Shown: positions 1 through 13,250, counted from the first letter of the stretch. The stretch: 64,000 nucleotides of DNA from Artemia franciscana (GCF_032884065.1 NW_027062689.1:310001-374000); one strand, 5' to 3'. Notes: generated by a model from the letters alone, not told the origin. Numbers and translations are program-made.

Positions 1-514
1 CTGACGAGGGCTAGAACCCCCTCATATTGGTAATAAAAACATGAGAATACAATAGGTTGTTACGTAACTAGGCTTCCTCCCCCACTCTTTTTTTCTCAAA
101 ATCTTTCGATCAAAACTATGGGAAAGCCATTTAGCCAAAAAAAAAAAAAAAAACAAATTTCGTTTTAATTGTTCCTCTGCGGAGAGCCAAAATCAAAACA
201 TGCATTGACTCAAAAATGCTCAGAAATTAAATAAAAAAAACAAGTTTTTTCAACTGAAAGTAAGGAGCGACATTAAAACTTAAAACGAACACAAATTTCT
301 TCGTATATGAAAGGGGCTTTTCCTCCTTAACGCCGTGCTCTTTACGCTAAAGTTTGACTTTTCTCTTAACTCTATTTTTAAAACAGTAAAAAACTTTAGC
401 GTAAAGAGCAGGGCATTGATGAGGAAGCAGCTCCTTTCATATACGAAGTAATTTCTGTTCGTTTTAAATTTTAATGTCGCTCCTTACTTTCAGTTGAAAA
501 AACTCGTTTTTTTT
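1..514 (+). repeat. Composite F repeat, right part with hairpin module
   Basis: This is the right-hand part of a composite repeat that recurs throughout the window (fullest at 3,661-5,405). It enters from the left edge and ends in a hairpin module at about 241-512: the arm beginning ctgaaagtaaggagcgac is mirrored by gtcgctccttactttcag, and the inner arms carry ctctttacgctaaag and ctttagcgtaaagag. No coding frame is visible. The inverted arms and absence of an ORF fit a non-autonomous fold-back or MITE-like element, but the class is not established. Confidence 0.75.
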
Positions 515-1042
515 TTAATTGTAGAAATAAGCCAAGACAGATAGTCCAATTGAGTGAGAGGCGTTTCTGGTTTTCTCAAAGTTTTGATTTGACGATTTTG
601 AGATAAAAAGGGGCGTGGTGACGGTTCTAGCTCCCCTCCAATTTTTTGGCTGCTCAAAAAGGTCACTAGAATTTTTAGTTTTATTTACGAAGGTTTTTAT
701 TAGCAACAAATATACGAAACTTACAAATTAACTTACGTAAACAACATATATATTCGCATGTTTTTATTACGCATATGAGGGGGTACGCCCCCTCGTCAAT
801 ACATAGCTCTTTACAGAAAAGTTAGAATTTTGTTCCAATTCCTTAAGAATAGCCCCTGAATCACAAAGCCCGTTTAATTAGAATATTTAGTTGTTTTTTT
901 AATTACTAAATCTACTTTAGCGTAAAAGGCGAGGTATTGAAGAGGGACGAACTCCCTCATGCATATAATCATTTGTTTTCACATTAAATTTTTAATGCTC
1001 CTTACTTTCAGTTTAAAAAGCTTGTTTTTATTTAATTTCTTA
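515..1042 (-). repeat. Composite F repeat, inverted partial copy
   Basis: It continues from the hairpin of the preceding copy in the opposite orientation. The segment matches the reverse complement of the composite's spacer and first module: a tacgtaa-rich stretch, then the gcgtaaaaggcgaggtattga arm, ending in ctccttactttcag. With 1-514 it forms a head-to-head pair around one shared hairpin, which suggests nested insertion or a fold-back rearrangement. No ORF. Confidence 0.7.
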
Positions 1043-2287
1043 GGCTATAATTTCCTCCTCCTCAACTTGGAATAAAGTTGACTGCAAGGTCCCCAGTCTA
1101 GCAAGTACCTCGGAAGGGCCGAGGCAGCCGTTTGCAGAGGCCGTTGTCCAACAGTTTTCTATAAGCTGCCAAATCAGAGATGAGGTAGAATATTAATTAA
1201 CCACAATTTTTCTCGTTCTTACAAAAAACTAAAAAACTGTGTTATTTATTGAGCAGCTAGCAGCACTTGCCCAGTGCCAGTGCAAGACCCAGTGCCCCCA
1301 GAGGGGACAAGGGTTAAATTTATCCTCCTCGGGTTTGGGAAAAGCCTTCATTGAAAAACTTGAAAAAAGTCTGGTTCCCGATTTCTCATTTTTGCGCATT
1401 GGTGTCACTGGCTGAAAGATATTTGTTTTTCAAGTTCACAAATAATTTTACAAACAAAATTACTATAAATCACATACTACCTTCGACTGCAGGAAAGCCC
1501 AAATGGGCCTGTAAATGTAGTCAAAGTGATTTCTTACTTCAAATCAACTTCATCTATGCTACTTTGAAAAGAGAAAAAGAGAGGGAAAAGAACAATGAAA
1601 GAGGAAAAAAATACTATATTCATTACTTTGGTGGGATAAAGTGCTTTTAAATATTTATTTTATATTGATTGAAAATATATGGCTGCAATAGCTTAATTTA
1701 GCCAATGTTACTGTTAAAACGTGCTTTTTAATAATAAAAACAATTTTCCATTCTGGATTATGCTTTACTGCAATGAAATGGCTGAATTCAATATTATTAT
1801 TTGAAATCTAACTCCTCCCATTGGCGAAACTAAAAAGGATTTTTTTGCGTTTTGTGTATCTCAAGCTCAAAACAACTAGTTCATAGGTCCGAAGCTTGAC
1901 TTTGAAGCGTTAGAATCTTTGTAAGGTCAGAGGAAGTTTCGCCAGTCTTGCTCCTGAAATACTCTTTATGACGAAAGTATTTTGAGAAATAGCTCTCCTT
2001 CCCGAAGAGATCTCCTTCCCGTGGGGAGGGGATTTTTTTTTCATTGTATGTTTGATAAGTGAATCTGTAAAAAAAAAACTCTTTATTTTACAGTTTTGCA
2101 AGTGCTACGGCATTGGCAAAGGCCAATTAGTACATTGGCAAAGGTAATGGCGGTCGGAAAAACACTACACACTTTGGGACAAACTAAACAAAAAATTGCA
2201 CTGTTATTGCAATCGCACTAAAATTATTATTGCAATGTTATTATTGTTATGTTATTGCAATTGCACTTAAAGCTATTGAGGAGGGGG
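1043..2287. other. No recognised feature
   Basis: A+T-rich sequence with homopolymer runs. A slightly more GC-rich patch near 1,070-1,160 has no recognisable RNA gene or frame. The longest frame (about 99 codons, 1,351-1,650, +) is low-complexity and Lys/Asn-rich and matches no family I know. Probably intron or intergenic sequence. Confidence 0.5.
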
Positions 2288-2375
2288 GAAATCCTTTCAT
2301 ATATGAAATAAAATCTGTTCATTTGGAGTTTTGATGTCGCTCATTACTTTCAGATGAAAAAAAAGTTTGTTATTT
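2288..2375 (-). repeat. Composite F solo end
   Basis: An isolated terminal segment of composite F: ttcatatatgaaataaaatctg, followed by a diverged gtcgctcattactttcag end and a T-rich tail. Nothing else of the composite is attached, so this is an old truncated copy. Confidence 0.6.
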
Positions 2376-3494
<1,119 letters not shown>

Positions 3495-3660
3495 TATGTC
3501 GGCAACTTAAAAATCATTTTTTTCTTAAGGCTGTATCACGTTTTCTTGATTCAACTTGGCAACGGTTAACGTCCACAGGAGGTCAAATGTAAGCGATCTG
3601 CCGATTCCTGAAAAAGCTAGACCTGTTGGTTTTTTGTGATACACTGAATGTGATGGTGTA

Positions 3661-5405
3661 GTCAAACAGTTCGTGGTAACGAACTGTAGTAAGGAGCAAC
3701 CCGTCTCAATAGTAACCAAAACTCTAAAAAACAGAATTTTTATAACAATAGTTATATCAAAAGAATTGCATTTTAATGTTGGTTTTAAATACATAAGTTT
3801 CATTAATTTTAGACTTACCCATCAAAAGTTAAGAGCCTGAGAAAATTGGACTTATTTTAGAAAATAGGAGAAAACACCCCTTAAAAGTCATAGAATTGTA
3901 ACGAAAATCTCACCATCAGATTTAGCGTATCAGAAAACTCTACAGTAGAAGTTTCAAGCTCTTTTCTTCAAAAATGTGGAATTTTGCATTTTTTACCTAA
4001 TGACAGATCACGGAAGCGTGTTTATTTTTTGTTTTTTTTTCCAAGGGGTGATCATATCGACCCCGTGGTCCTAGAATTTCGTGAGAGGGCTCTCTAATGG
4101 AAATTGAAAGTTCTAGCGCCCTTTTTAAGTGACAAAAAAAAATTGAGGGCATATAGGGCCCCTCCCACGCTACTTTTTTCCCAAAGTCACCGGATCAAAA
4201 TTTTTGAATAGCCATTCTATTCAGAATACTCGAAAAACCTAATAAGTATGTCTTTGGGGACGACTTACTCCCCAACAGTCCTCGTGGGAGGGGCTGCAAG
4301 TTGCAAAGCTTGACCAGTGTTTACGCATAATAATGGCTATTGGAAAGTGTACAGACGCTTTCAGGGGGATTTTTTTTACTGGGGGAGGGATGCGGGAGGA
4401 AATTTCCATGGAGGAATTTGTCACGAGGAAAAAAAATTCCGTGAAGGGGGAGCAGGATTTCTTAGCATTTTTTTAAGAACAACTAAAAAATAAATATGAA
4501 AAAGTTTTTTCAACCGAAAGTAAGGAACAGCATTAAAACTTAAAACAAACAGAAATTATTACGCATATGAAGGGTTAACCTTCTCCTAATACCTCGCTCT
4601 TTACGCTAAAGGGCTTTATTAATTTCAACTATTAATTCTACGGCCTTTGTGATTCAGGGGTCATTCTTAAGGAATTGGGACAAAATTTAAGCCTTAGTGT
4701 AAAGAGCGAGGTATTGACGAGGGGGGAGCCCCCTCATATATTTGATAAAATGATACGAGTGTAGAAGTTCGTTACTTAAGTTAATTCGTAACTTATGTAT
4801 ATTTTTACTAATAAAAACGTTCGTAAAAAATTACAAGTTTTAAATGACCTTTTTTATTAGCCTTTGAAATAACCAAAAAATAATAGCAAATTAAATAACT
4901 AAAGTTACCAAAAAATATTAGCCTTTTAAATAATCAAAAATTGGAGGGTAACTAGGCCTACTCCCTCGCTCCTATTTTCTTAAAGTCGTCCGATCAAAAC
5001 TATGATAAAGTCATTTGCCATTATAGTAAATTAATATGCAAATTTCGTATTGATTATTCATATGCGGAGAGCCAAAATCAAAACATGCATTAATTCAAAA
5101 ACGTTCAGAAATTAAATAAAAAAAAACAAGTCTTTTTAAATGAAAGTAAGGAACAATAGTAAAACTTAAAACAAACAGAAATTACTCCCTATATGAAAAT
5201 GGCTGTTCCCTCCTCAACGCCTCGCTCTTTGCGCTAAGGTTTTTTACTGTTTTAAAAAGTAGAGTTGAGAGAAAGAGTCAAACTTTAGCGCAAAGAGTGA
5301 GGCATCGAGGAGGGAACACCCCCTTTCATATACGGAGTAATTTCTGTTTTTTTAAGTTTTAATATCGCTCCTTACTTTCAGTTAGAAAACTTGTTTTATT
5401 ATTTA
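3661..5405 (+). repeat. Composite F repeat, near full-length
   Basis: The longest composite outside the array, about 1.74 kb. It starts with a small palindrome in which agttcg and cgaact flank tggtaa (near 3,668), followed by a body containing ccaaggggtgatcatatcga and tggggacgacttactcccc. Hairpin-like module 1 is at about 4,500-4,745 and strong hairpin module 2 at about 5,120-5,400. Both modules open with a gaaagtaagga end and carry Ctttacgctaaag-type inner arms. There is no ORF above background, so mobilisation would need factors supplied elsewhere. Its class is unknown to me. Confidence 0.75.
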
Positions 5406-6432
5406 ATTTTAATTAAGGCTCTTGGACTTTTAGTGGGTACTCTCCCCAATTTTCAAAAACCAGGCTCATTTTCTCAGGCTTGCAGTATTTAACGGGTAAC
5501 ATTAAGCCTAATGATTCTTATATATTTGGAATCCTCACAATAGGTCGATTCTCTTGATATTATCATGAACTGTTTGATAAAAAGGGTATCAAATGATGTA
5601 TTCATTTTCAGCCTTACTGAATTATCAAAGAAACTGCAAATTTACCGAATGGGCAATTTTTTTCCCTAAACTTTTTTTTTAGAAACATGTTTTTAGACTT
5701 TTGGTTACCACACCCTAATTGATTCCCTCTTAGTCTGTCTAAGGGCTGAAAATATACTTTCCTAAATACGATTATTGAAGTAAAAAAAGATCTTAAGAAA
5801 CAAAATCAAGTGAATATAAGGAACAAAATAGAGGCAAAATAAATATTTAGTCATATTATTTTCATCTGCCTTTTATGCAATTTTGCTTTACATTGGACCA
5901 AAAATTAAATAACCCTTTTTGCCATCATTCCTAATTGGCATATTTATGCTTATTTCCTTTGCTAGCTATAAAAACCTTTTTAAAAACCACACGAGACACA
6001 AAATTCACCAAAATATAATCATTAATGTAATTAAAAAAAGTCGTACTTAAAAAAAGAACAAAATCGAGCCAAGTAGAGGTAGGGCATTGGTACATACTAG
6101 AATAGATATTTTGTGTCAAAGTATTTTTTCTACAAAAACCCTTGATGGTTAATTAGGCTACTGTGTTTTTTGATCGTTTTTATATCCATCAACAAAATCA
6201 TGTTTTGCAACCTAATAGAATCCATAACATCATACCTGGTAAGCGATTGGCCTTTAAGAATGTTTAACATAAAATGAAATTTTGTTATGCCATCCAGGAT
6301 CGTATTTTCACCTTTGCTATGAAAGGCTCTTGTTTTTTGTTTGTTTTTTTTTTTTGTTTTTTTTTAATGCTGTTTGTTTTAAGGTCTGGTTTTTAATTTA
6401 TTTCTTGGATTTATATTTTTTTCGCCCATCAG
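5406..6432. other. No recognised feature; probable intron
   Basis: A+T-rich with long T runs. A pyrimidine-rich tract at about 6,330-6,430 leads into a good splice acceptor (see the candidate exons). No repeat family or coding domain recognised. Confidence 0.45.
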
Positions 6433-6447
6433 GATCACGCCAATTAT
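6433..6447 (+). CDS. Candidate 15-nt microexon (tentative)
   Basis: A long pyrimidine tract ends in cccatcag at 6,432 and a consensus donor gtgagt starts at 6,448, framing 15 nt. Joined to the next acceptor (6,518) through a 71-nt intron, one frame stays open until a TGA at 6,572. The splice signals are visible; coding identity is inference, and such signals arise by chance in A+T-rich DNA. Confidence 0.2.
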
Positions 6448-6518
6448 GTGAGTACTCTCCTATTGTGAAAGGATTCATTTATCTGTATGAAAATCAAATT
6501 AAATCCTCTTTTCTTCAG

Positions 6519-6574
6519 GTCAAGGAGACTATGACAGACTAAGGCCATTGAGCTTTGAGTTGTCCACAAACTGA
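6519..6574 (+). CDS. Candidate terminal exon (tentative)
   Basis: It follows a pyrimidine-rich acceptor (ctcttttcttcag). In the frame compatible with the preceding microexon it encodes QGDYDRLRPLSFELSTN and then TGA. The acidic-Tyr ending is faintly reminiscent of membrane-protein cytoplasmic tails, but I cannot assign a family. It lies upstream of the cadherin ectodomain exon on the same strand, so it is not that gene's ordinary C-terminus. Confidence 0.2.
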
Positions 6575-6714
6575 TGTCTTTCTCAATTGTATCTCCATCT
6601 TCTTTTGAAAACGTCCCAGAAAAGGTAATTCCATATTTTTTTTTTTTTTTAGTTTCAACTTCTTTTAAGGGACAGAATTAATGCAAACCTATGCCCAGTC
6701 TGTTCAGAGCTGTT

Positions 6715-7555
6715 ATATACTGCTAATACAAATAATTACTCACTGCAGCACAAAGCTACGCACGCTCCTCCTCCAACCTGATCCATTAAAAGCCTCCCTC
6801 TTTACACCCTTCCAGGAAGTTCCCATTTCCCTTAAATCTTTATTTATGACATCCTCCCAACCCAGACAAGGACGACCTGCTTTCCGTGTAGCCCCAGACG
6901 GCTGGCCATAAAGGGCAATCTTTGGCAATCTGTCATCCTTCATCCTCAGAACGTGGCATAGCCATCTCAACCGTTCTTTCATTATAGCTCTAGAAAGCGG
7001 GATTGAACCACATTTTTCCTACAACCTACTGTTTGAAATACGGTCAGTCAGCCGGGTACCCAGAAGAATCCGTAGGCAATTTCTCTGCAAACATCCAGTA
7101 AATTTTCATCTGCTTTTCGGAGCACCCATGCTTCAGAGCCATATTTGACCACTTTCATCACTGTGGCTTCCAATATTCTAATCTTGGTTTGCAGACTTAT
7201 CTTTCTATTCTTCCAAACTTTGTTTAACTGTGAAAAAACACCCTGAGCCTTAGCTATTCTACATTTAACATCTTCACTGCTCCCACCATCTTTACCAATA
7301 ATACTACCAAGGTAACTGAAGCTCCCAACCTGATCAATATTTTCGTTACCTTGTGTCACCTGTTCATCTTCACTTATTCCTAACCTTTGTGACTAAGTCT
7401 TCTTAACATTAATTTTCAAGCCTATTTTAGCAACCTGAACTCGCAAAATCTCCAAAAAGTCATTCATTTTGCTCACACTTTCATCTAATATGCTTAAATC
7501 ATCAGAATAATCAAAGTCCAGGAGCATTCTTCTTCCCCATTTGATTCCATGGCGG
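6715..7555 (-). pseudogene. RTE-like non-LTR retrotransposon, 3' part of RT ORF
   Basis: Read right to left it encodes the end of an RTE-group (endonuclease-reverse transcriptase) ORF. First comes a YSDDLSIL version of the catalytic YxDD box, in which the residue before Asp-Asp is Ser (near 7,520). Then follow GLKINVKKT, the FSYLGSIIGKDGG thumb motif, KISLQTKIRILEATV and the C-terminal RLRWLCHVLRMKDDRLPKI and RKAGRPCLGWEDV motifs. A stop after the KKT motif (near 7,395) and a frameshift between 7,048 and 6,982 break the frame. The endonuclease and RT fingers are missing, which is usual 5' truncation, and the broken end lies about 25 bp from a TA microsatellite. Inactive. Confidence 0.88.
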
Positions 7556-7580
7556 AATTAAATGGAGCATTTAACAAAAA

Positions 7581-7713
<133 letters not shown>

Positions 7714-7814
7714 GTTAAATCTCTAATCGAAATTCCACATATCAGTAAAGAATTTCTATTTTAAGTGCCAAGTACTGCGCAACACTAGAAGAGAGCCGTC
7801 TATTTTGAAATGTC

Positions 7815-9165
7815 AATAAACGACGCTAAAGCTTTTAATTGTTTCAAAAAGCAGAATTGTGGCAAAGAGTCAAACTTTAGCGTAAAGAGCGAGGGATTGC
7901 GGAGGGGACAACCCATTTCATATATGGAGTAATTTTTGTTCGTTTTAAGTTTTAATGTCGCTCATTGCTTTCAGTTAAAAAACTAGTTTTTTTTATGTAA
8001 TTTCTGAACGTTTTTGAATTAATGCATGTTTGATTTTGGCTCTCCACGCATAAATTATTAAATGAAATTTGCATATTAATTCCTTTTTTGGCTAAATGGC
8101 TTTCTCTTAGTTTTGATCAGACGATTTTGGAAAATAAGGGATGAGGAAGGAGGCCTAGTTGCTATGCAATTTTTCGGTTACATAAAAAGGCAACTATAAA
8201 TTTTAATTTTTAACGAATTTTTTTATTAGTGAAAAATATACGTAGCTTAAGAATTAACTTACGTAACAAGCTTTTATATTCTTTAATTTCTATTATGTAT
8301 ATGAGGGGGTTTGTATCCTCGTTAATTCCACGTTCTTTACACTAAATATTAAGTTTTGTCCCAATTCTTTAAGAATGACCCTTGAATCAGAAAGGCCGTA
8401 GACTAAATAGTTGAAATTACTAAAAATACTATAGCATAAAGAGCGAGGTATTGATCTCCTCCTAAATACCTCGCTCTTTATGCTAAATTATCTTTAGAAC
8501 CCCTTATATGCGTAATATCTCTGTTCGTTTTAAGTTTCAATGCTACTCTTTACTTTCAATTGAAAAAACTTTTCTATGTTTATTTTTTCATTGTTTTTTT
8601 TATAGTAATTTTAGAAAATCCTGCGCCCTTTTCATTGAATTTCTGCTCCCCCATGACATATTTCTCCAAGGAAAGATCCTCCCACATAGCCCCCTCCCCT
8701 CAACCCCATCCCCAAAACCAAAAAAAAATCTCCTGAAAACAACTGTACACTTTCCAATAACCATTATTATATGTAAACACTGGTCGAAGTTTGTAACTTG
8801 CAACCCCTCCCCCAGGGACTGTGGGGGAGTAAGTCATTTCTAAAGATATAGTTATTATGGTTTTTGACTATGCGGAACAAAATGACTATCTAAAAATTTT
8901 GATCTGTTGACTTTGGAGAAAAATGAGCGTGGGAGGGGGCCTAGGTGCCCTCCAAGTTTTTTAGTCACTTACAAAGGGCACTAGAACTTTTCATTTCCGT
9001 TAGAATGAGCCCTCTTGCAACATTCTAGGACCACTTGGTCGATACGATGACCCCTGGGAAAAAAAACAACAAATAAACAAATAAACACGCACCCGTGATT
9101 TATCTTCTTGCAAAAAATACGAAATTCCACATTTTTGTAGATAGGAGCTTGAAAATTTTGAAAAT
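7815..9165 (-). repeat. Composite F repeat, reverse orientation
   Basis: Reverse-orientation composite: partial hairpin (ctttagcgtaaagagcgag near 7,873), spacer with gcatattaattcc and tacgtag blocks, the tacctcgctctttatgctaa arm near 8,466, then the body with gacccctggg and ccacatttttgtagatagg. It stops near 9,165, before the terminal palindrome, so it is truncated. Small frames at 8,508-8,843 are repeat sequence, not genes. Confidence 0.75.
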
Positions 9166-9204
9166 TATTGACGTCAATATATATATTATAAAAATAATTT
9201 TTTA

Positions 9205-9355
9205 TTAATTGAGAATAAGGAGCGATCATAAAACTTAAACGAACAGAAATAATTATGTATATGAAAGGGACTGTCCCCTCCTCAATGCCCCGCTCTTTAC
9301 GCTAAAGTTTGACTCTTTCTCACAACTCTACTTTTTAAAACAATAAAAAAGGTAT
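9205..9355 (+). repeat. Half hairpin module of composite F
   Basis: One arm only: gaataaggagcgatcataaa through gctctttacgctaaagtttg and the acaactctactttttaaaac linker. The returning arm is absent, so the copy is cut at the hairpin centre. Confidence 0.7.
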
Positions 9356-11590
9356 TATGTACTTCTGATTGAATTACAGATGCTATGAAGTCTTCCAATA
9401 GCCTATTTCCTGAAAGGATCCGTGCTTATTGCTTCCATCATTCCATTACCCAAAGTGATTTTTTTGTAGTGATTGATGCATGGAGAATTTAATTGACTAG
9501 CCTAATGTTATATTTTGATTTAAACTGCCCTTGTTTATTCCAACAATTAAAGAATAATGGGAAATTGCAGAGTATTTTAGTGGGGGAAGGATAAAAAATA
9601 TTTTTAATGTCAGAAAGGTGTCGTTTATTTCGAATATTATGATTTTTTTTTGTTTCAGGGAGAGAATTGGAAATCAACTTAACCCTCAAAATGAATTCTA
9701 AAATGTTGCAAAAAAAGGGGGAGAATTTTTTTGACATAATTTGGTCCTTGAAATTTTGGGTTTGTTTTATAATCGACTGTACCTTATTCTTAACCAATAT
9801 CCACTTACTTACAGAGCTATGATTTGAATAGACTATTATCATTATAATAGATTATTATAAATAGATAAAATAGCACCGCAATGCAATTTTGTGAACGTCT
9901 TAAAACTTCTGTGGTTTTAAAGGCCTCTACGGTCTTCTGTTTTAAGACTTTAAAGGGGAAACAAAAAAGAAAAATAATAGTTTTTAGAATAAGCAGTTTG
10001 TTATAGCCGGTTCTCCATATAGGGCATAAAGCTGCTATACAAGATATCCTTCCTACACAAAACAGTGGGAGGGGGGGCTAAGCTTGGTCTAAGAATCCCA
10101 GAAAATAAACAAAATGTTGACCTGAAAATATATATTGTTTCTTGCTTAAGAAAAAAATCTTCTGACCTCCACCTCCCTTACCATCGAGTCAGATATTTCT
10201 GCGCATATGCACGTGGAGATGAATTTCTAGAATCCACACACCGATGGAGGAATGGCGGGCTGACTTATCAAAAACATAGGCTACTGGCAAATTCTAAACT
10301 ATGGGAAATTGTGAAAAATTGTAAAAATTGTACCATTTTGGAGAGAAGGGGCAAGGTCCCAAAAGTTCCCTGGTCCCTCTCCCAATGTGTTTCTGTGAAA
10401 GTCATTTTGTGCTCCAAGTGTCATGTGTTGGTAGAAATTTTGCGAAGGGGGACTTGATTCGCTTATTTTTTTTTTTCGGTATTCTATTGAAAAGCACAGA
10501 AATAATTTGCTATCTCGTTTGGAACCGAGAATCAAAAGTTCTTATCTTAACGAAAACTGTGTTCCTATATTTTTGTGATATATGACAGATACACGAGCCT
10601 TCACTTGTAGTTCTTATGGTTTTGCTTATTCTTTGCTAGTAATGATTGATCAACAGCTGTTTTTTTTTTTTTTGTTTTTTTTTTAGCTTCAATTACTTTC
10701 TCCTTTTACCGTTAGGTGGATGTATATTTTCAGATATATTTGCTGAGATTCCTGTTGTTGTTTTTTTTTATTGTTTTTTTTTTTCTTGGTTTGATTTGAT
10801 AGATTGAAGATTGAAGATGGGATGCAGCTCTAAATGGGTACCTGAAGATATATTGGGAAGGTAACCGAGAAGGGTTTGCGAAAGAACAGGATGGCTGCCG
10901 ACCCCTCCCTTTCATTGCACTTCCTTACTGAAAAGCCATGAAATAGAGATCAGCACTGCCGATAGGGATTTTAAAATTCAATGTCTTGTTTTCTTTTCTT
11001 CTTATTTTGTAAGACTGAAAATGGAGGGATCATGAGTTTAAAGTGGTTTAGGTGGGTTCTGACCATGCTTTTAAATAGGGGAATTTAAGATTGGATCAGG
11101 TACCAACATTTATTATGGGAAGATATTGGAAGGAGACCAAGTCCGTCAACAAAAGCAATTAATAAACAAATTGTAAGAGGAAAATATGATGAGATATTGG
11201 GATGGAGGCTCGGGTTACCCTTTCATGGAAAGGCTGAGGGAGGGAACACTTTGATTAGAATACAGTTTGAGCTGTTTTATTCCCTACAATAAGACTTCTT
11301 TTCATCCCTGATGAAGGTTGAACCTGTGTCTCTCCTATGAATGAAAAAAGGCGGGAAATTACTGAACTGGAAACTTGAATCAGTTCTGTAAAGAACTTAC
11401 AACATAATATAGGCAGACAATAGGCTTTTATTTCCTTTACGAAAAACCAATCAGAATTGCACAATATGGCAAAAAACTTCTTCCATTTTTGGTTTTTATT
11501 TCATATTTGGCCTGTGAACAAGGTAACAATAAGCTAAACCATGCCATTTTCCATTATTAAATATTAGAGATTTTAATTTTCTGTTTCCAG
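9356..11590. other. No recognised coding feature; probable cadherin intron
   Basis: A+T-rich with several T/G homopolymer patches (10,660-10,800). Short repeated phrases (gattgaagatgggatgcag near 10,805; a ggaagatattggaagg segment near 11,118) hint at old repeat remnants that I cannot name. The 3' end supplies the branch and pyrimidine region for the exon at 11,591. Confidence 0.5.
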
Positions 11591-11715
11591 GTGTTCGATA
11601 GAGATGAACCAAAACGAGAAAAGCTGCTTTATGTTACTATTAAAGCTGTTGATGAAGGATTCCCAGCATTGGATGTACTTTGCACCTTTTCAGTAAAAAT
11701 GACAACGCGCCCAAT
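11591..11715 (+). CDS. Cadherin ectodomain exon (neural cadherin-like)
   Basis: A 125-nt exon bounded by ttctgtttccag on the left and the consensus donor gtaagt on the right. Read from its first base it encodes VFDRDEPKREKLLYVTIKAV followed by DEGFPALDVLCTFSVKM. This is the end of an extracellular cadherin repeat: FDRDEP.REK, a V.A.D.G.P.L core and a CTF.V strand. The family forms calcium-dependent adhesion domains at the cell surface. The FDRDEP-REK and CTF combination is what I associate with arthropod CadN. The usual DxNDN linker is not in this exon and must lie in the next one. The exon ends two bases into a codon. Neighbouring introns exceed several kilobases; no other exon of the gene is certain here. 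Confidence 0.7.
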
Positions 11716-13250
11716 GTAAGTCTGTAGTTTCAGTGTATACTAATACTACATTTAATCGCAGTATTAGCCAATCCTTCTGCCAGGACTCTGCATTTTATTC
11801 GGGGGGGGGGCTCAATAAATTGAAGATATTATCTTATGATTAGGTCGTTTTCACCGAAGTTTATATCAGATTTTCTTGATTTTACTGAAGAGTGATGATA
11901 AGACTTTAAGCTTCTCTAATATTCCAACTTATTAAAAAGATATGGTATGAAATATGTCCATATGTTTTGGGATATGTATATAATAAAACTTTAGGTATTT
12001 GCATTTTATGATTTTTTCTTATTTGGGAAGTGAAAAGTTTCTGTCCCCTAGCATTCTAAATGAACGAACTCCTATTTTGCAAACTTTGGATACGTGAAGC
12101 TTGACGATCATGACTGCCATCTATTTTATTAATGACGATTTTTTTGCATCGAAGTTTCACCTACAAATTTGTAAAGGGCAATTTTTGAAAAAGTAATTTT
12201 TAAAGAAATCCGTTAAATTGTTGGATTGTGCCTAATTTAAAATTTAAATGAATAGCTGGCTGTGTTGCAGAGGGAGATTCCCTGTCCAACAATTTATGAT
12301 TGGGAGATTCTTCAGAAAAAAAAAAAAAATCTGGAAACCCTTGTTCTTAGCTGAACGCTGTTTTTATTGTTACTGTTGTTATTTCGTTTGAAGGCGTTAA
12401 ACAAACATACGTTTTAACAAAATCGTATCTTAATAAAAGTATCGTACTTTTCAGCCAATTTAAACCAAAAGTAATTTACTTTTCTTTTTTTCTTTTACTA
12501 CTGATAATCATATAATCATATTATTATTGCACACATTGCTGAATTATATATGATAAAAATAAAATAATTGCAAACTAGAACATATAGATTTATCTCAAGT
12601 GTGTCGGTTCCATGCTGAAACCTCCGGATCTTTGTTGTTCACACTATTTATCGTTAACAGCTTTCGGATTTTAATAGTCTGAATCGAACCATGCTAGAAA
12701 ATAAATCTTTAAAGTTTTGGCATGGAAAGTTTCATTTTGATATGTTTTTATCATTAGAAAATCCTCAAATATCACGCGGGCAAATAGTAATTATGATAAT
12801 AATCGACCGCCTTTAAGTGTAACGAATACAGAAGTGTAAACTTTCTAGTTTATTTGAATAATAAGTTGAACCATTAAAATTGGTTGTATTTTTAAATAGA
12901 AAAGGCACTATTGGGGGGCCCAAGGCTTTTCGCTCTGGACTGTTTATTGTGTCAAGCGCCTAAATGAAATACAATGAAAAATATTTAGGCACATGCTCCT
13001 TGTGTGCGTTTTGATTTGTTATTTTTCTACATTTCTAAGGTTTACATAAAAAAACGAAAAACACAAAAAGACAAAACAAACGGGTATAATTCTCAGCCAT
13101 TGATAATTCAGCCAGGATAATTTTCTATAAACCTTAGTTCTGCCTTAGGATGGATGGATGATAAGATTATCTATCAACAAGTGAAAATGACATCATTTTT
13201 ATACGATCCTGCAAAAAGGCTTATGCCACTCATTCAGACTGTCTTTCTTG
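11716..13250. other. No recognised feature; probable intron
   Basis: A+T-rich sequence after the cadherin donor. Poly-A and poly-G runs near 11,800 and 12,315; nothing resembling an exon with good splice sites or a known repeat. Confidence 0.5.

Noticed and set aside
8508-8843. 111-codon frame in composite F (and similar frames at 25,611, 38,856 and 52,049)
   Set aside because: It lies in the non-coding body of the repeat; the frame is not maintained between copies and has a low-complexity Pro/Ser composition.
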